Shown one piece after another: positions 37,455 to 49,338 of a DNA stretch of 64,000 bases. Source of the DNA: Diabrotica undecimpunctata (lineage: Eukaryota; Arthropoda; Insecta; Coleoptera; Chrysomelidae). Numbering within the stretch: position 1 is the stretch's first letter; each line of letters begins with the position of its first letter. A program made the position numbers and the translations under genes. The notes beneath the pieces were generated by a model that did not search any database, was not told where the DNA came from, and worked only from the letters and a program-made list of their open reading frames with translations. The DNA is taken from assembly GCF_040954645.1 (NCBI RefSeq), contig NC_092803.1, positions 10,851,230 to 10,915,229 of the forward strand, given 5' to 3'.

Positions 37455-38027
37455 CAATGGAGAAGTTTTAAATAACTTGCGTTTTGCATACGATACACTA
37501 ATGATGGTGGATAATGACAGTGATTTACAGAACGTATTTTTACAGAACGTAAATTTAAGAAGTTTCTTAGTTGTCGGTATATAAGTTTAGGACTACGTCT
37601 AAGAATGCTTAGGTGTTACGTATTCACCAATTGTCTTTATGACTTGGATGCAAAAACATTGAAACAAGTGCATCTATGGATCAAGTGCGTCATGGACTCA
37701 AAAAATATCAAACGCAGAAGTTACTAGAAAAAAAGGAAATGAAGCTGAAATAATATTGACTAAAAGATGAAAAACTTGAGTATTTAGGCCATGTTATGAG
37801 AGAGCAAAGATACTCATCATTGCAGTTTATTATGCAAAGCAAAATTCAAGGAAACCGAAATGTGGGAAGACGAAGAATATCGTGGCTTAAGAACTTAAGG
37901 GAATGGTTTGGATGCAGTAGTACAGAACTATATAGGGCGGCAGGCAACAGAGTCCGTATAGCCATGATGATTTCCAACCTTCTAAAGAAGATGAAAATTA
38001 AAGAAGAAGAGGAAGTGACCCGATAGT
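37455..38027 (+). pseudogene. RTE-like retrotransposon, second copy
   Basis: Begins INGEVLNNLRFAYDTLMMVD, where AYDT replaces ADDT (first Asp of the pair lost). A decayed middle follows, including RMLRCYVFTNCLYDLDAKTL. The final open part (37796-38026) reads MREQRYSSLQFIMQSKIQGN, SWLKNLREWFGCSSTELYRA and IAMMISNLLKKMK, ending AAGAAGAAGAGG. It is inactive. Confidence 0.75.
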
Positions 38028-38870
38028 AAATTATGAGGAAAAAACCTGGAGAAAACCTCATAATACTATCTTGAAATGAAGTATTTGGCCTTACATTTAG
38101 TTTACTTTTAATATTAACAGTAAACTCTGATTTTAATACCTTGAATTAAAAATTGGATACCGCAAAGTGCTTCCTTAGTTCGAAGCTAATTTCTAAAGTC
38201 AAACTGAACATGGTCCAGTTAAAGATTACATATATTCTATCTCGTATATGTATAGAAAGATCTTTATCATCTGGCTCACCACACACCGTTTTGAAGTTTT
38301 CGCATTTTTTGATAGATTATTTCTTTGGTAGTGGTTTAAATATAGAGAGCAGACAATCCTTGACATATAGAGAGTAGACACACTAAATGGTGTTAAACAA
38401 GTTTCGTATAGAATCGATATAGTCGTCTTCTAATAGTTTTAGGATTTCATCATATATTTTATCAGAACCCGATGCTTTAATATTTTTTTATTCTTTGGGT
38501 AGGTCTAGCTACTTCTGCTTTTAAGATATGAGCTCTCCTTTTCTACTTTAACCTCTTCCTGCGATCTTAGAGAGCTAAGTATTTGGTAAGAATTATATCA
38601 AGCAAAGGATCTACGGATCTGAAAACCAATGAAAAATCAGGAAACAATTATTAGAACAAAGAACAATAGGGACAACAAAAAACAAAGATAGTAAGAACAG
38701 AAAGATCATTAATAGATAAAGAAAACAAGGCACTGGAAAAAAAACCTACAAAATAGATATAAGTAGCATAAAGTGCGGTGAAGAACAGTCAAGAGAAGAA
38801 ATATAGTAAAAACTATAAAAAGCCTTAGTCGTAATAGTCGTAATGGTCTTCTTCTTCTTTTTCTTTTTTT
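38028..38870. other. Noncoding stretch
   Basis: Nothing recognised apart from A-rich text near 38640-38800. Confidence 0.4.
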
Positions 38871-39300
38871 CATATAGATATCACCGTTGATTGAATAACC
38901 CATCAACGATATGACTCTGTCTGTTTTTCAATGAGCCTCCAGTAAAATGTCGTTCCGTCGTTTTCGTGGCCTTCCTACTTATCGTCTTCCTATTGGCGAA
39001 CCGTCTATTGCCGTCTTTACTCCTCTATTTGTTGTCATTCGGCTTTTATAATCGTTCCAATCTACTCTTCTATTTCTTACCCAGTTCTTGATGTTCTCCA
39101 CCTTCCATCTACGTCGTATATCTGTACTTATAGCTCTGTCCCATAGTAACTTACCATCAATTTTTTTAAGTGTTTTCATCTGTGCTGTTTCTAACATCCT
39201 TTCTGTCTTCTCTGTGCCAGGTCGTGTTTCTGCCGCGTATGTCATTATTGTTCTGATGACTGTTTTGTAAATTCTGCCTTTCATTTTTTTCCCTATATTT
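38871..39300 (-). pseudogene. Non-LTR C-terminal fragment (TYAAETRP type)
   Basis: Minus strand: MKGRIYKTVIRTIMTYAAET, KTERMLETAQMKTLKKIDGK, DRAISTDIRRRWKVENIKNW, NRRVDWNDYKSRMTTNR and IDGSPIGRR, then VGRPRKRRNDILLEAH. The frame is open from 39284 to 38979. This pol end is common in insect non-LTR elements. A GAAGAAGAAAAAG-type tail lies near 38850-38875. Confidence 0.75.
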
Positions 39301-39745
39301 TCGTAATAGTTAAATTATTAATCTTGATAATTCGAAATAAAATTTGGAGTACATTTATTCCAATTGTAAAATAAATATAGTAAACTAATGTGTTTGATAC
39401 AAGAGTTTTAAATATTTAAAATGCAGACCTGCACCATTTGTTTGCATAACACAAAATATAGTTATGGCTGAAAATTATAGGCCGTGAATAGTTTTTATCA
39501 AGTGCCCCGGGAGCTTACATCTTCATTGAAGGGTAATAATTTTTATAAGTTAATAACAACCCGAATTTCTAGGAATATAAACGACTCTAATATTTTAAAT
39601 GTATGACAAAAAATTATTAAATGTATCGGTAACATAATAGGAGCTAAGAGCGCTTTAGGAACGAGTTAAGAATATGATATACGTAATAGGCAATATATAT
39701 TGACATTGGTTGATAACCCACTAAAAGAGCTATTGACATCTGGAT
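39301..39745. other. Noncoding stretch
   Basis: Nothing recognised. Confidence 0.35.
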
Positions 39746-39960
39746 GAAAAACACAAATAATAAATATGAAAACACCAAAAAATGTAAGCTTCAGAGTATA
39801 CTTTTTAATACAGTATTAGATAGAACTATAAAAGAAACAAGTATCAATAAGATGTCTACTCAGATTTACAATCAAATTAAAGGACACGCAGATGATTTAT
39901 CCTTAGCAGCAAAGGACAAAAAGTATTTACTAAAAGAATCTAGGATTTTCTTCTTCGCTT
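39746..39960 (+). pseudogene. Non-LTR RT fragment
   Basis: Reads CKLQSILFNTVLDRTIKETS, QIYNQIKGHADDLSLAAKD. This corresponds to the RT block LFNxxLDxxIK followed by the active-site box xxADDLxL. Very short and truncated at both sides. Confidence 0.5.
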
Positions 39961-40735
39961 TAGTCCTTATAGGATTAAGGGTCTTGTAATAAGGTTAACT
40001 AGTAACACGACTTTTTCATAGGTTATTTGAACGTTTTCAACTTATTTAGCTGACTCAGTTTTATCCTCTTATCGCCCTGAATGGACACTGTCTAGCCAGT
40101 CGTCTGCCGATAGTCGTAAATAGTGGATTTGTGCACGTGCTTTATTTTGGTCAGGTAATGTAAAAATTTACTTTCTTAAAATTCTGGTTATCGCTTTTGC
40201 TTTAAATGGAACTGAAACTTTTTGTGTTGATTTTTTTTTCTAGCTTTAGTTATATTTAGCTATATTTTTTGAAGTCAACAGAAGTGATGGGTACATATTT
40301 AAACGATTTCAGATGTTTCGGTGATACCAGGATCTACTTCAAAACTATAATTCGAATCATCAACAGTTGTACTTATTTACAAAATTGTTCATTTTTTCTT
40401 TACCAGTTGAAAACCTTCATTTTTGTTGTTACACTACAAAATGTATCTAATACAACGTTACCTGACGTTTCTAGTAACACATTCCGAATTTGAATATTAA
40501 ATATATAAAAAAAGTAGAATAATAATTTGGAAAGCTGGTGCTTTGGACAATAAATGAAAAAATAATAAGAGAACGGGTGTATTTATCTTTTTACCCAGTT
40601 AAAAATTTGATCATGCACTTTTACGGCTACAGTATTGAACAATCCGGTCCCCTGGGACCTACATCACTACAATTCAAAATACCCTCACCATTAATGGAAA
40701 TACTTAGATCAGGTTTAGTAGAATTTGCACGGGAT
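39961..40735. other. Noncoding stretch
   Basis: Nothing recognised. Confidence 0.35.
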
Positions 40736-41310
40736 GTAAATGATAAAAATTAAGTTTTATGAACATTGAACAGGAGCGACTGATTACTGGATCAGAGAAG
40801 GTCTTCAGTGAGTTTGTTATTTTATCTTGCAAACAATGTATGTCTTTATCGCGATATAGCATTGTTGAGTCATCCGCATAAACTGATACAAAGGCATCAG
40901 ACATTACATATGGTAGTTCATTAATATACAAAATAAATAATATCGGGCCCAATATGGAGCCCTGTGGTACTTCAATCTTATTAATAATCGAATCAGACAT
41001 TGAAATCTTAAAGTTATTTTTTATTCTAACTATTTGGTACCGGTCTTTCAGATAGGAACCAAACCAACTATTGGCAACTCTCCTAACACCATATCTGTAC
41101 AATATATCGAGGAGTACATCGTGTTGCACACAATCAAAAGCACGACCGAGGTCACAAAAAATGGGAGTTGGATTTTCACTATTTTCAATTGAGAATAAAA
41201 CTTCCTCATAGAAACTGTTATTGGCTGTGAAAGTAGAAAATTTATTTCAAAATCCATGTTGATGCTTTATGATAATTTGGTTAATATCTAAAAATGATAA
41301 AAGTTGTTTT
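40736..41310 (-). pseudogene. CR1/Jockey-group RT fragment
   Basis: Minus strand: INQIIIKHQHGF (RT entry motif), then PTPIFCDLGRAFDCVQHDVL with the first catalytic Asp, VANSWFGSYLKDRYQ, VPQGSILGPILFILYINELP and VSVYADDSTML with YADD (about 40880). It stops near the C-side of RT. A frameshift near 41120 separates the first block from the 141-codon frame 41129-40704. No endonuclease or C-terminus is present. Confidence 0.8.
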
Positions 41311-41344
41311 AGCATTGCATATTCAATAATGTGTTACTCTGAAA

Positions 41345-41520
41345 GTATTTCGAACTGATGTCATAGTTTGATTAATAAATTTCAACCTCAAAAGGAATTT
41401 ATTTTAAAAATGAAAGATGTTGAGTAAGCATAATGAAACAATACATAAAACTTCCAATGAATTTTTATTTTCGGAAATTTATAGGGTGGCTACTTTTTTT
41501 GCCGGTCTATTTGCAAATCC
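41345..41520. repeat. Dispersed repeat, copy 1
   Basis: A stretch around 41430-41500 containing ACTTCCAATGAATTTTTATT and a TGCCGGTC end resembles 53430-53500 in the same orientation. It may be the end of a short DNA transposon. Confidence 0.45.
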
Positions 41521-41621
41521 TACCTTTTGCAAACCTTTTATAAGTTTGTTATAAATAAATTAAATGTGATAAATATTTTCCGCTATTAAAACGCTAAAAA
41601 TTTAAATGTTATTGAAATTTA

Positions 41622-41623
41622 TC

Positions 41624-41676
<53 letters not shown>
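41622..41676. repeat. (TC)n microsatellite
   Basis: About 27 TC units with one G. It lies at the 3' side of the minus-strand non-LTR piece, so it may have grown from that element's GA-type tail. Confidence 0.9.
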
Positions 41677-41677
<1 letters not shown>

Positions 41678-41689
41678 GCTCCATCCTTC

Positions 41690-42710
41690 CTTGTGGAGTA
41701 TTGGGTGCTTATGCATTTCTTGGACAAAAAAGTAAGATTTCTGACTGGTTGGGGGCCAGCGCATCTTCTCTCTTGTTTATTCTTTGGATGAACTGTGTAC
41801 TAGTTCTTTCTCTTCTATTTTTGCTCCGCTTTTGACTTCACCCCACCTTTGTCCAATTTTTTCTTGTTCTCTCGTTGTTTCTGTCCAGCTGTTGTTCTTT
41901 CTCTCTTTTTTCCCTCTGGTTGGTATTCAAGTCCTTGTCTCGCTGTTGTTGTTGTTTTGATTTTTCCTAAAAGTATGACCAATCCATTTCCATTTTTTCC
42001 TGGACTGTAATAGATAAATGTTAGTTGGCTTTGTTCTTTCCCTTAGTTTTCTTGTATTACTTATTCTGTTAAGCTAGTATATTTCCAGGACTTTTCTTAT
42101 AATTTGTTGACAAAAGCCTCTAGTTTTTAGGTTGTAGTTTAGTCCTGTTTCCATGTTTCTGCCCAGTAAAACAGTATACTTTTGATGCAACTATTAAAGA
42201 TTTTAATGTTTGTTATTTCTGATATTACGTTTGTTTTTTAAAGCGTTCAATACATGTTGAGTCTTTATTATTCTCATCCTTATATCCTTTTTACACCCCC
42301 GTTCCTTTTCATGACTGAACATTATGCGAACATGTCTACCTCTTCTACTTCGTTACCGTTTATCATTATTTCATTATTTTAAACATTTAGAGATTTGGAT
42401 TTATGCCAAGTTGTCAATTTATGTCTGCATATGATTTCGGTGTTCAGTTAGCGCGCAGGTGTCATCATCAAATTCAAAATCTTCTTAATGTTTGAGTAAG
42501 TTCCATCTGATGCATGTTTGATCGTCAGTTACTTCTTTATTAACCAATCTACCATAATAAGGAGTAGGGTAGGGGATAGTAAACAACCTTGTTTGACTCC
42601 ACTTTCTATGGCTATTTCTTCTATTACTTCATCTGAGTGTTCCAGTATATTATACATTATAGTGTCACCGCGAGAATGCTTTCGATTCGTGAGTACCATG
42701 GTATGTTGAA
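41690..42710 (-). pseudogene. Non-LTR retrotransposon RT fragment
   Basis: Minus strand: EIAIESGVKQGCLLSPTLLL (RT), EDFEFDDDTCALTEHRNHMQ (active-site box with FDDD for FADD), IDNLAQ-like text, YCFTGQKHGNRTK and many later stops. It is a third non-LTR lineage, in which family members read DFADDTCLLSH and MQTKIDNLA. Heavily decayed. Confidence 0.65.
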
Positions 42711-43830
42711 TACTTTTTTATGGAGAAGCGCAGTGTAACAGTAATTTAAAATAGCTTACTTCTTCAATACTTTTCCAGTTTAAATCATACTATTTTTGCA
42801 ACAATTTTCTAACATCATCTGCTTTTTCTAAAACCATTAATATTTTTATAAAACATAGTTTCAATTAAAACAGTGGTTTATTATTATTAAATGAATGAAA
42901 AATTCAGATAACGTGTAACGAATTTATGACAAAATGAAGAATAAAAATACGTTATGAAAGACAATTTCAAATTAGTTTTGGTTTCCCAATATAACTAGTT
43001 TTCGTTCATTTTGTATGCATTTGTATAAAAAACAATATAGTCCCAACCATTCCTCCATTTTATTCCCATTTACTCAATTTTACAGTCCCCTTTATTAACA
43101 ATCCATTGTTTTCGGTTCTCCAATAAGACTATCCCTATCTTTTTACTGTGAAGTGAGATTTTCTTGTCACCTCTCCCTAATTACGTCTTTCAAATAAAGG
43201 CTTAGGGGCTTTTTGTTTGTGAAAGATTTTTTTTATATAGATTAGCATCTTCGGGACTTTTAATGAATGTCAGTAAAGTTAATTGATTGTTACAATTCAA
43301 AAAAGCGACATGCCTGAAAATTGGAACAAAGGAATTAGTATCCCGTTGTAAAGGAAATTTGGTTTTTAGAAAGGTTTAAAGAGTTTGTTACAATACAAAT
43401 CAAATAAAATTAGCTATAGAGTTTGAAAGAAGTATATATTTTTAGTGCTTTTTAAAGTATTGTTAACATTTTTAATTTTGACAATATGTATTAATAAGAA
43501 AGAATTTTGGTTATTTGATTGATGCTGCTTTTGAAGTTATGTATTCAGAAGTAGTTTATCTTAAAGTCGTTAATATTCGCTGCGGCAGTTAAGACTGAAG
43601 AGTTGGGGTTGTAAAGTTAAAGCCACGTACGAAGACCGCTTTGCCATTTAATACTGATAACTTTATTACTAGTAGACCAAATAAGGTAATATATCTTTTA
43701 CAACATCTTTGTGTATAACATTTTACTGCTCTGTTGTGTCAATCAGCGCCGCTAAACAAATTTTCGATTTATTATTTTTTAAATTTAAATAGGACCTACG
43801 GAATATAATATATCGTTTTCATACAGTAAA
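42711..43830. other. Noncoding AT-rich stretch
   Basis: Nothing recognised. Confidence 0.45.
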
Positions 43831-43833
43831 TTA

Positions 43834-44230
43834 TTAACACCTCATTTTTGCGCCATCGTGGCACAGACTACATCGAGTTGGTTTTTCCTGTAGAATCACC
43901 AAATGGTCTAGTCGGTCATAGCGAATATCAATGTTTTCATTGGCTGATGGACGACTTTGAGAATAAGAAGCATGTTTTTTATTTTGCTGTAACAAATATG
44001 TTGCAATGCGTCTTCTAAATGATAACTGGTCCAGTTTTCTTCTATGTAAAAGATAAAGTGGCCAGGCATTTTGCACAGCTATGTCAATGCATTGATTGAT
44101 CAATGAAAAATACCATTTTTTGCCGCTAATAAAAATGCAGTAAAGGCTAATATTTTGGTCACTACGATCTACTCCTCCTAATATAACAAAACGAATATAA
44201 CAATTTACTCTATTGCAAATATTCTTCTTT
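43834..44230 (-). pseudogene. piggyBac-like transposase C-terminus
   Basis: Minus strand: GGVDRSDQNISLY with the third catalytic Asp in GGVD, SGKKWYFSLINQCIDIAVQN, AWPLYLLHRRKLDQLSFRRR and the Cys-rich end HLVILQEKPTRCSLCHDGAK. The last 90 codons (44103-43834) are open. The family moves DNA precisely at TTAA. Upstream domains and terminal repeats are not present. Confidence 0.75.
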
Positions 44231-45494
44231 TTTAAATTTCGATCATTATTAATTAGTCAGATCGAAAAATACAAGCATAGGCATACGATCTTGGGGTAAT
44301 ACATACTTTTTAAATACTATTTGGGTAAAGTTATATCGAAAGTTGTTTTATATTTTTAAACACTAATATTGATTCATCCTTTTTTTATTTATTAAATATG
44401 TTTTAGTGCATCTATTTTCTTATAAAAATAGACCAAAAATCTGGTATTTAAAATAGTTACATATTGTACTCTATTAAATCGGTTTCACTAAGGTAGTCAT
44501 CAAACAATCAATTTGTTTAATCCTTGTATAATAAACCATCCTAAATCTTAACAAGCTCCTATTCGGCACGATCGTATGATAGCTGCATACCTCGGGGCAA
44601 ACGACTAAGCGCCTCAAAGCACAGATTTGTCCAAGTGCTTGACAGTCTCTAGAGGATTGGTTGGCATCATTGTAAACTGTAACGGATATAGGTTTCAATG
44701 GATGAAAGACAAATATGACCGAGATGCTCGAAATATGATCAGGCTGGATGTTGATTGAACGATGATTGACTGGTTTTAGGTCGATATGTTGTTAAATATC
44801 CGTTTATAAACACAACATACGGCTATATTATAGTTGTACTAACAGATCTTGCTTAACATTTCTTAAATTGAAAACTAATCGGAAGGTCAAAAAGAGTTAC
44901 AAACAAATTAATTTATTTAATTTATGATAAATATAGACAGAAGAAAGAAAAATTTTCTGAAATCTATAATACTGACTCTACAAATACAGCAATTACATCT
45001 GAAATTTTGTAAATCTGAAATCAGATTTACAAAAGATGTATTTCAGGATATGACAATTTTCTGTTTAGAATTCTTTTTATAGGCATGAATTTGCTTCAAA
45101 TTTTAACAGTAGTAGTGGAAAAAAATTATCATAAACAAACCATTGTAATCGCTAGAATGGTAAATTTTAAGACACAAATCTTCTTTAAAGTTTTTTCAAA
45201 AATCAATATTTTTGGAGTTATTTGTGACTGAAAATTCAAATATTACAAGTAAAAAAAAAATGTTTTTCAACGATTTTTCGGAAACAACTCCCAAAATTTA
45301 GATTTTATCGATAAAAATCTTTGAATGTAAAATAAAGCTTATAAAACGAAGAGACTCATTTTTTTATCATTAACGTTAACTTACTAATAACAAAGTTATG
45401 GCTGTTCGAAAATGAAAAACTTGTCCCAACTTTTTTAACAGGTTGAATGCGTTTCCAAAATATTTTAACCACGGAACTATGCATTACCGATCGT
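44231..45494. other. Noncoding AT-rich stretch
   Basis: Nothing recognised. Confidence 0.45.
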
Positions 45495-45534
45495 GTTCAC
45501 ACCAAGCTACCGGGACCGGTAGCTTGGTGTGAAC
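45495..45534. repeat. Perfect 19-bp palindrome
   Basis: GTTCACACCAAGCTACCGG, two bases, then its exact reverse complement CCGGTAGCTTGGTGTGAAC. A related GCRTTACCGAYCGT motif stands on both sides (45481 and 45540). It is much GC-richer than its surroundings and may be a terminus of an inverted-repeat transposon. Confidence 0.85.
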
Positions 45535-45984
45535 ATGATGCGTTACCGACCGTCGGGGACTGGTATTGACGTAATTAGTTTTTATATTTTTACAGTTTTA
45601 TAATATAAATTATACGAGTTTTAAGATCAATTATAAAAAATAAAAATATTGAAAAACTTAACATTGTCATTCGTTTTTTGATCAGGTTTCCTGTTAAGAA
45701 TGTTTTAAAGTGTCGAGGAGCCAACTATTTTTACAGTGTTAGATTAAAAGATTAAATGACAAGAGACTTTTTAATATTTTATTAGTATAAATGATATTTG
45801 CAAACAAAAAAATGTATAAACTAAATAATCTGTTCTTAGTTATTATACAAAAAAACAATAAAATTTCAGAAAAATAAATTTTTTTTATGAATGTTATTAA
45901 AGCAACATAAACATATCATTCACTGTGATAACTTGTTACTTTTGTCACCATATTACTTGCCTATTTGCTTAAATGTGTTTCTCC

Positions 45985-46483
45985 TAATTTATGATAGCAT
46001 CATTGGCATTGTCTTCTCCTTTTCTTTCCAGGTCCTGAAGGTTTAACAAAAGTATGTAGAATTCTTTTGGAAGTAGTGGTGTCTTCGTGTGTAAACTGAA
46101 GTAATAAGTAACTCCCGTGCCAGTTCTCTTCTAAATTCCATTATAGGTAATTTTGTGGAACACCTAATCCTGTTATAAACAATTCAGACATTTACAATGA
46201 CTGTTCCAAGCAAAAATTCAAAGGCTAGTTTACTGTATCATTTAAAACTTTTTCTTAAAACGGAATGATTTTTTTAGGTACCGTTTTGGGAATACCTCTT
46301 CTGTTGGACCTGAGGGTTCCACACTAAAATATTTGGTTTTTGAAGAATGGTTTTGATAAAGGTAAACTAGAGTAATAGTTATCAGCACACAAGTAAGATG
46401 GTAGCCATTTTCGACATGTTCAAGAAGATCATACACCATCTGCTCACTCTGAGCAGTATTTGCATGTAGTCGTATTTTTACCA
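45985..46483 (-). pseudogene. piggyBac transposase, C-terminal part
   Basis: Minus strand: LHANTAQSEQMVYDLLEHVE, NGYHLTC, then in a shifted frame ADNYYSSLPLSKPFFKNQ, CGTLRSNRRGIPKTV (the GTxRxNRxGxP motif). After an internal loss the end reads PIMEFRRELARELL. ADNYYSS holds the second catalytic Asp. Continues from 49660-49339. Confidence 0.7.
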
Positions 46484-46508
46484 TTAATAATTCGAAAGAA
46501 CCATACAA

Positions 46509-48427
46509 AATGCGCTGGAAACCAGCACAAAAGAAGAAACCTCAACAACACCCAGAGGAAGGTTCAGAGACATCAGCAACGAATTAAAAACTCTCATAAG
46601 AGAGAAAACCAGACAGCGAAGAAGGGCAAACAGGACTAGGAACATAGAAGATAAAAGAATTGCCAATGAACTAAATAGGGAGGTTAAAAAACAGCTGGAA
46701 ATCCACAGAAATAACAGCTGGGACGACTTCATCCAACAGCTAGACCCTAATAAATCAGGTTTCTGGAAGCTTTCTAAAGTCTTGCGAAAGGATAAAAAGC
46801 CAATACCCACCTTACATGGGGAAAACGGCCTAGTTTATTCTGAACAAGACAAAGCGGAGGTCATGAAAGATACACTAGAAAGAGGATGCAGAAACAACTA
46901 CCATCCCGATGAAGATCCAGACTTCGAAGACTAAGTAGAAAGAAGGAGCAGACGTCTAAAGAGAAGTAGAGGCGACATAGCTCTCAGGCATACCACCCCC
47001 GAGGAAATCCAGCAGTTTATCAAAATGACCAACGCTAAGAAGGCTCCAGGCCCAGATAACATCACAAACAGGGCCTTAAAAAATCTGCCAGTGAAAGCAA
47101 TCGTTCATCTAACGAACATAATCAATCATATCATAAGATTAAGATACTTTCCTGACAGGTGGAAGGAGGCCCATGTTATAATGATAGAGAAACCGGGTAA
47201 AGACGGAACTACCGACCCATTAGCCTACTATCATCAGTAAGCAAAATTGCTGAGCGAGTCATCTTGGCAAGATTAAGAGAAGAATCTGAGGCAACGGATG
47301 CAATCCCTGAAGCGCAGTTTGGATTCAGGAGCAATCACTCCTGCGAACTGCAAATACTAAGATTGACAGAGTACATCACTAAGGGGTATAATGAAAGAAA
47401 ATATACAGCAATTGCCTTCTTAGATGTCAGTAAAGCCTTTGACAGAGTATGGCACGACGGATTGCTGTATAAAATGAACGAAATGGGGTACAGTGAAGCG
47501 ATGGCATGTCTCCTCTCCTCGTACCTAGCCAACAGAAGATTCAGAGTTCGAATAGGGCCCACCCTATCCGAAGTCGGAATCATGGAGGCTGGAGTGCCAC
47601 AGGGAGCCGTGCTGTCGCCTTACCTGTACACCATATACACTTCAGATACCCCTGGTGGTGATCAACATACTATGCTCAGCCTTTACGCCGATGACACTGC
47701 TATAGCTGCTAGCAGCATAAATCCTGATCTGGCCACTAGATACTTGCAAACGGCACTAGACCATTTGCAATCTTGGTGTGTTACGTGGAAAGTTCCGTCA
47801 ACCCGGACAAAACTCAGGCAGTCATGTACAAAAGACGGCACGGAATCCCCAACAGGGAACTATCTATCTTCGATACTCCGGTCGAATGGCAAGACGACGC
47901 CAAATATCTCGGAGTAACGCTAGATAAACGTCTCACCTTTACTAAACACATAAACAGAACAGTTCAAAAGGCAAAAATCCTTAAGTCAACTCTCCTCGCT
48001 TATAGGGAGGAAAAGTAATCTGAGGTTCAAAACGAAAATAAGAATGGCAAATGCCATCATTCTGCCAACCCTCACATACGCCTCAGCAGCGTGGGGGCAT
48101 GCATGTGAAACAAACAGAAAGAAAATCCAAACTGTACAGAACTACATGATCAGAGATGCTCTTAAAATTCCTAAATATGTGCCACTAAGGTACGTATATA
48201 GGGATTCGCAGCAAAAGAGCGTCCTGAACATGATGGTCGAACATGCATATGAGCTTTTTGAAAACCTCAGAAACCATCCGAACCGTTCGCTAAGAGAGTT
48301 GACAAAAGAACTTCACATGAGAAGCCCTAATCTATGGCTTAGCAGATTTGGCCCACAAAAACACAAAAACACAAAAAAAAAATCAAAAAACAAAAAAGAG
48401 CTTAGCTCACCAAAAAAAAACCCCTAA
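46509..48427 (+). pseudogene. Jockey-clade pol, RT to C-terminus
   Basis: Begins after the endonuclease, in the linker (SWDDFIQQLDPNKSGFWKLS). Then comes NAKKAPGPDNITNRALKNLP, a shift near 47235, AQFGFRSNHSCELQILRLTE, AFLDVSKAFDRVWHDGLLYK (first catalytic Asp), GVPQGAVLSPYLYTIY and LSLYADDTAIAAS with YADD at 47684-47695. Another shift near 47800 leads to VNPDKTQAVMYKRR, KYLGVTLDKRLTFTKHI, and a third to the 127-codon end with LTYASAAWGHAC and PKYVPLRYVYRDS, stop at 48425-48427. One in-frame stop lies near 46933. Endonuclease and ORF1 are missing. Confidence 0.85.
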
Positions 48428-49326
48428 ATCCCAACCCAATCCCCCAAATTTTTCTTTTATGTCTTTTTATTATTTCAGTTATATTTATTTCACTAACCAG
48501 TTAAAAAAAAAACCAAAAAACCCAAAAACATATACACGGGATGTGTGAGAGCATTATACACTTGGGAATGCACATCCCACCCACCCATTAAAACCCCTAC
48601 CCCTATTATTATTTCACCCAAAAACCCACTAACAAAAATCTGTATAGGCCAATAAAGTAAAATCAATAAACAGGAGAAAATCCTAATAAGTAAAGCCACA
48701 AGGCTGAGGCCCCTCAGGCAAGCCCCTAAGGAAAAAGACCCTTCAGGAATAGCCCTTCAGGACTTAGTTGCCACAGGCAACTCGCGAAAACTGAGCATCG
48801 AGGTCGTGTGCGACAAGCACGGGCTGGATGGCCAGGCCTATCGATCGCCCAGTCGGCAAGGAGACCAAAACTTGTTTTGCCAAATTGACGACTGTGTGAC
48901 CGAGCACACAACAACCGAACAGGGGGCCGGCCGACAGTTTGCTGTCGACCCCCTGATCGGACACACATTTTTTTAGGGTCACAGAGCCCAAAGTAAAGCC
49001 ATAGTAAACTCAGTAAAGTAAATAGGGAGAAAGAAAACACTAAGCTACCCCTACAGATAGGTGGCCTAACCACAAGTCATGGAAAACGGAGGGTGTTTCT
49101 TTTCCCAAATCGCCCGACGTAACAGTGCAAGCCTCCTCTGCGTATGTCAGACGTAGAGGAGGGGTGGTGGAAAAACCTGGGGGTCAGATAGGTACCGAGC
49201 CAAAATGACTTGCTCTTTTGGAACGAGACCGGTCTGATCTTCGGACATGGGGGTCCCACTGTCTAGCAGTGGTACACTCATGTTCCATAGGGGTTGGGAT
49301 GAACTCATGTGTGTGTGTGTGTGTGT
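48428..49326 (+). other. 3' UTR of the Jockey element
   Basis: A-rich at first, then clearly GC-rich (48690-49270; for example CCCCTCAGGCAAGCCCCTAA), unlike neighbouring DNA, ending in (GT)n. Open frames on the minus strand here are not supported. The GC content suggests a young, undecayed insertion. Confidence 0.7.
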
Positions 49327-49338
49327 GTATTTTTACCA

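Larger units (their letters stand above)
46484..49326 (+). mobile_element. Jockey-clade retrotransposon with 12-bp target duplication
   Basis: GTATTTTTACCA at 46472-46483 and 49327-49338 delimits 2843 bp. The contents are a 5'-truncated pol gene (46509-48427), a GC-rich 3' UTR of about 880 bp and a (GT)n tail (49311-49326). One of the most complete and youngest insertions here. Confidence 0.9.

Noticed and set aside
46484..46810. Minus-strand frame rich in Leu/Ser
   Set aside because: Antisense shadow of the Jockey linker region.
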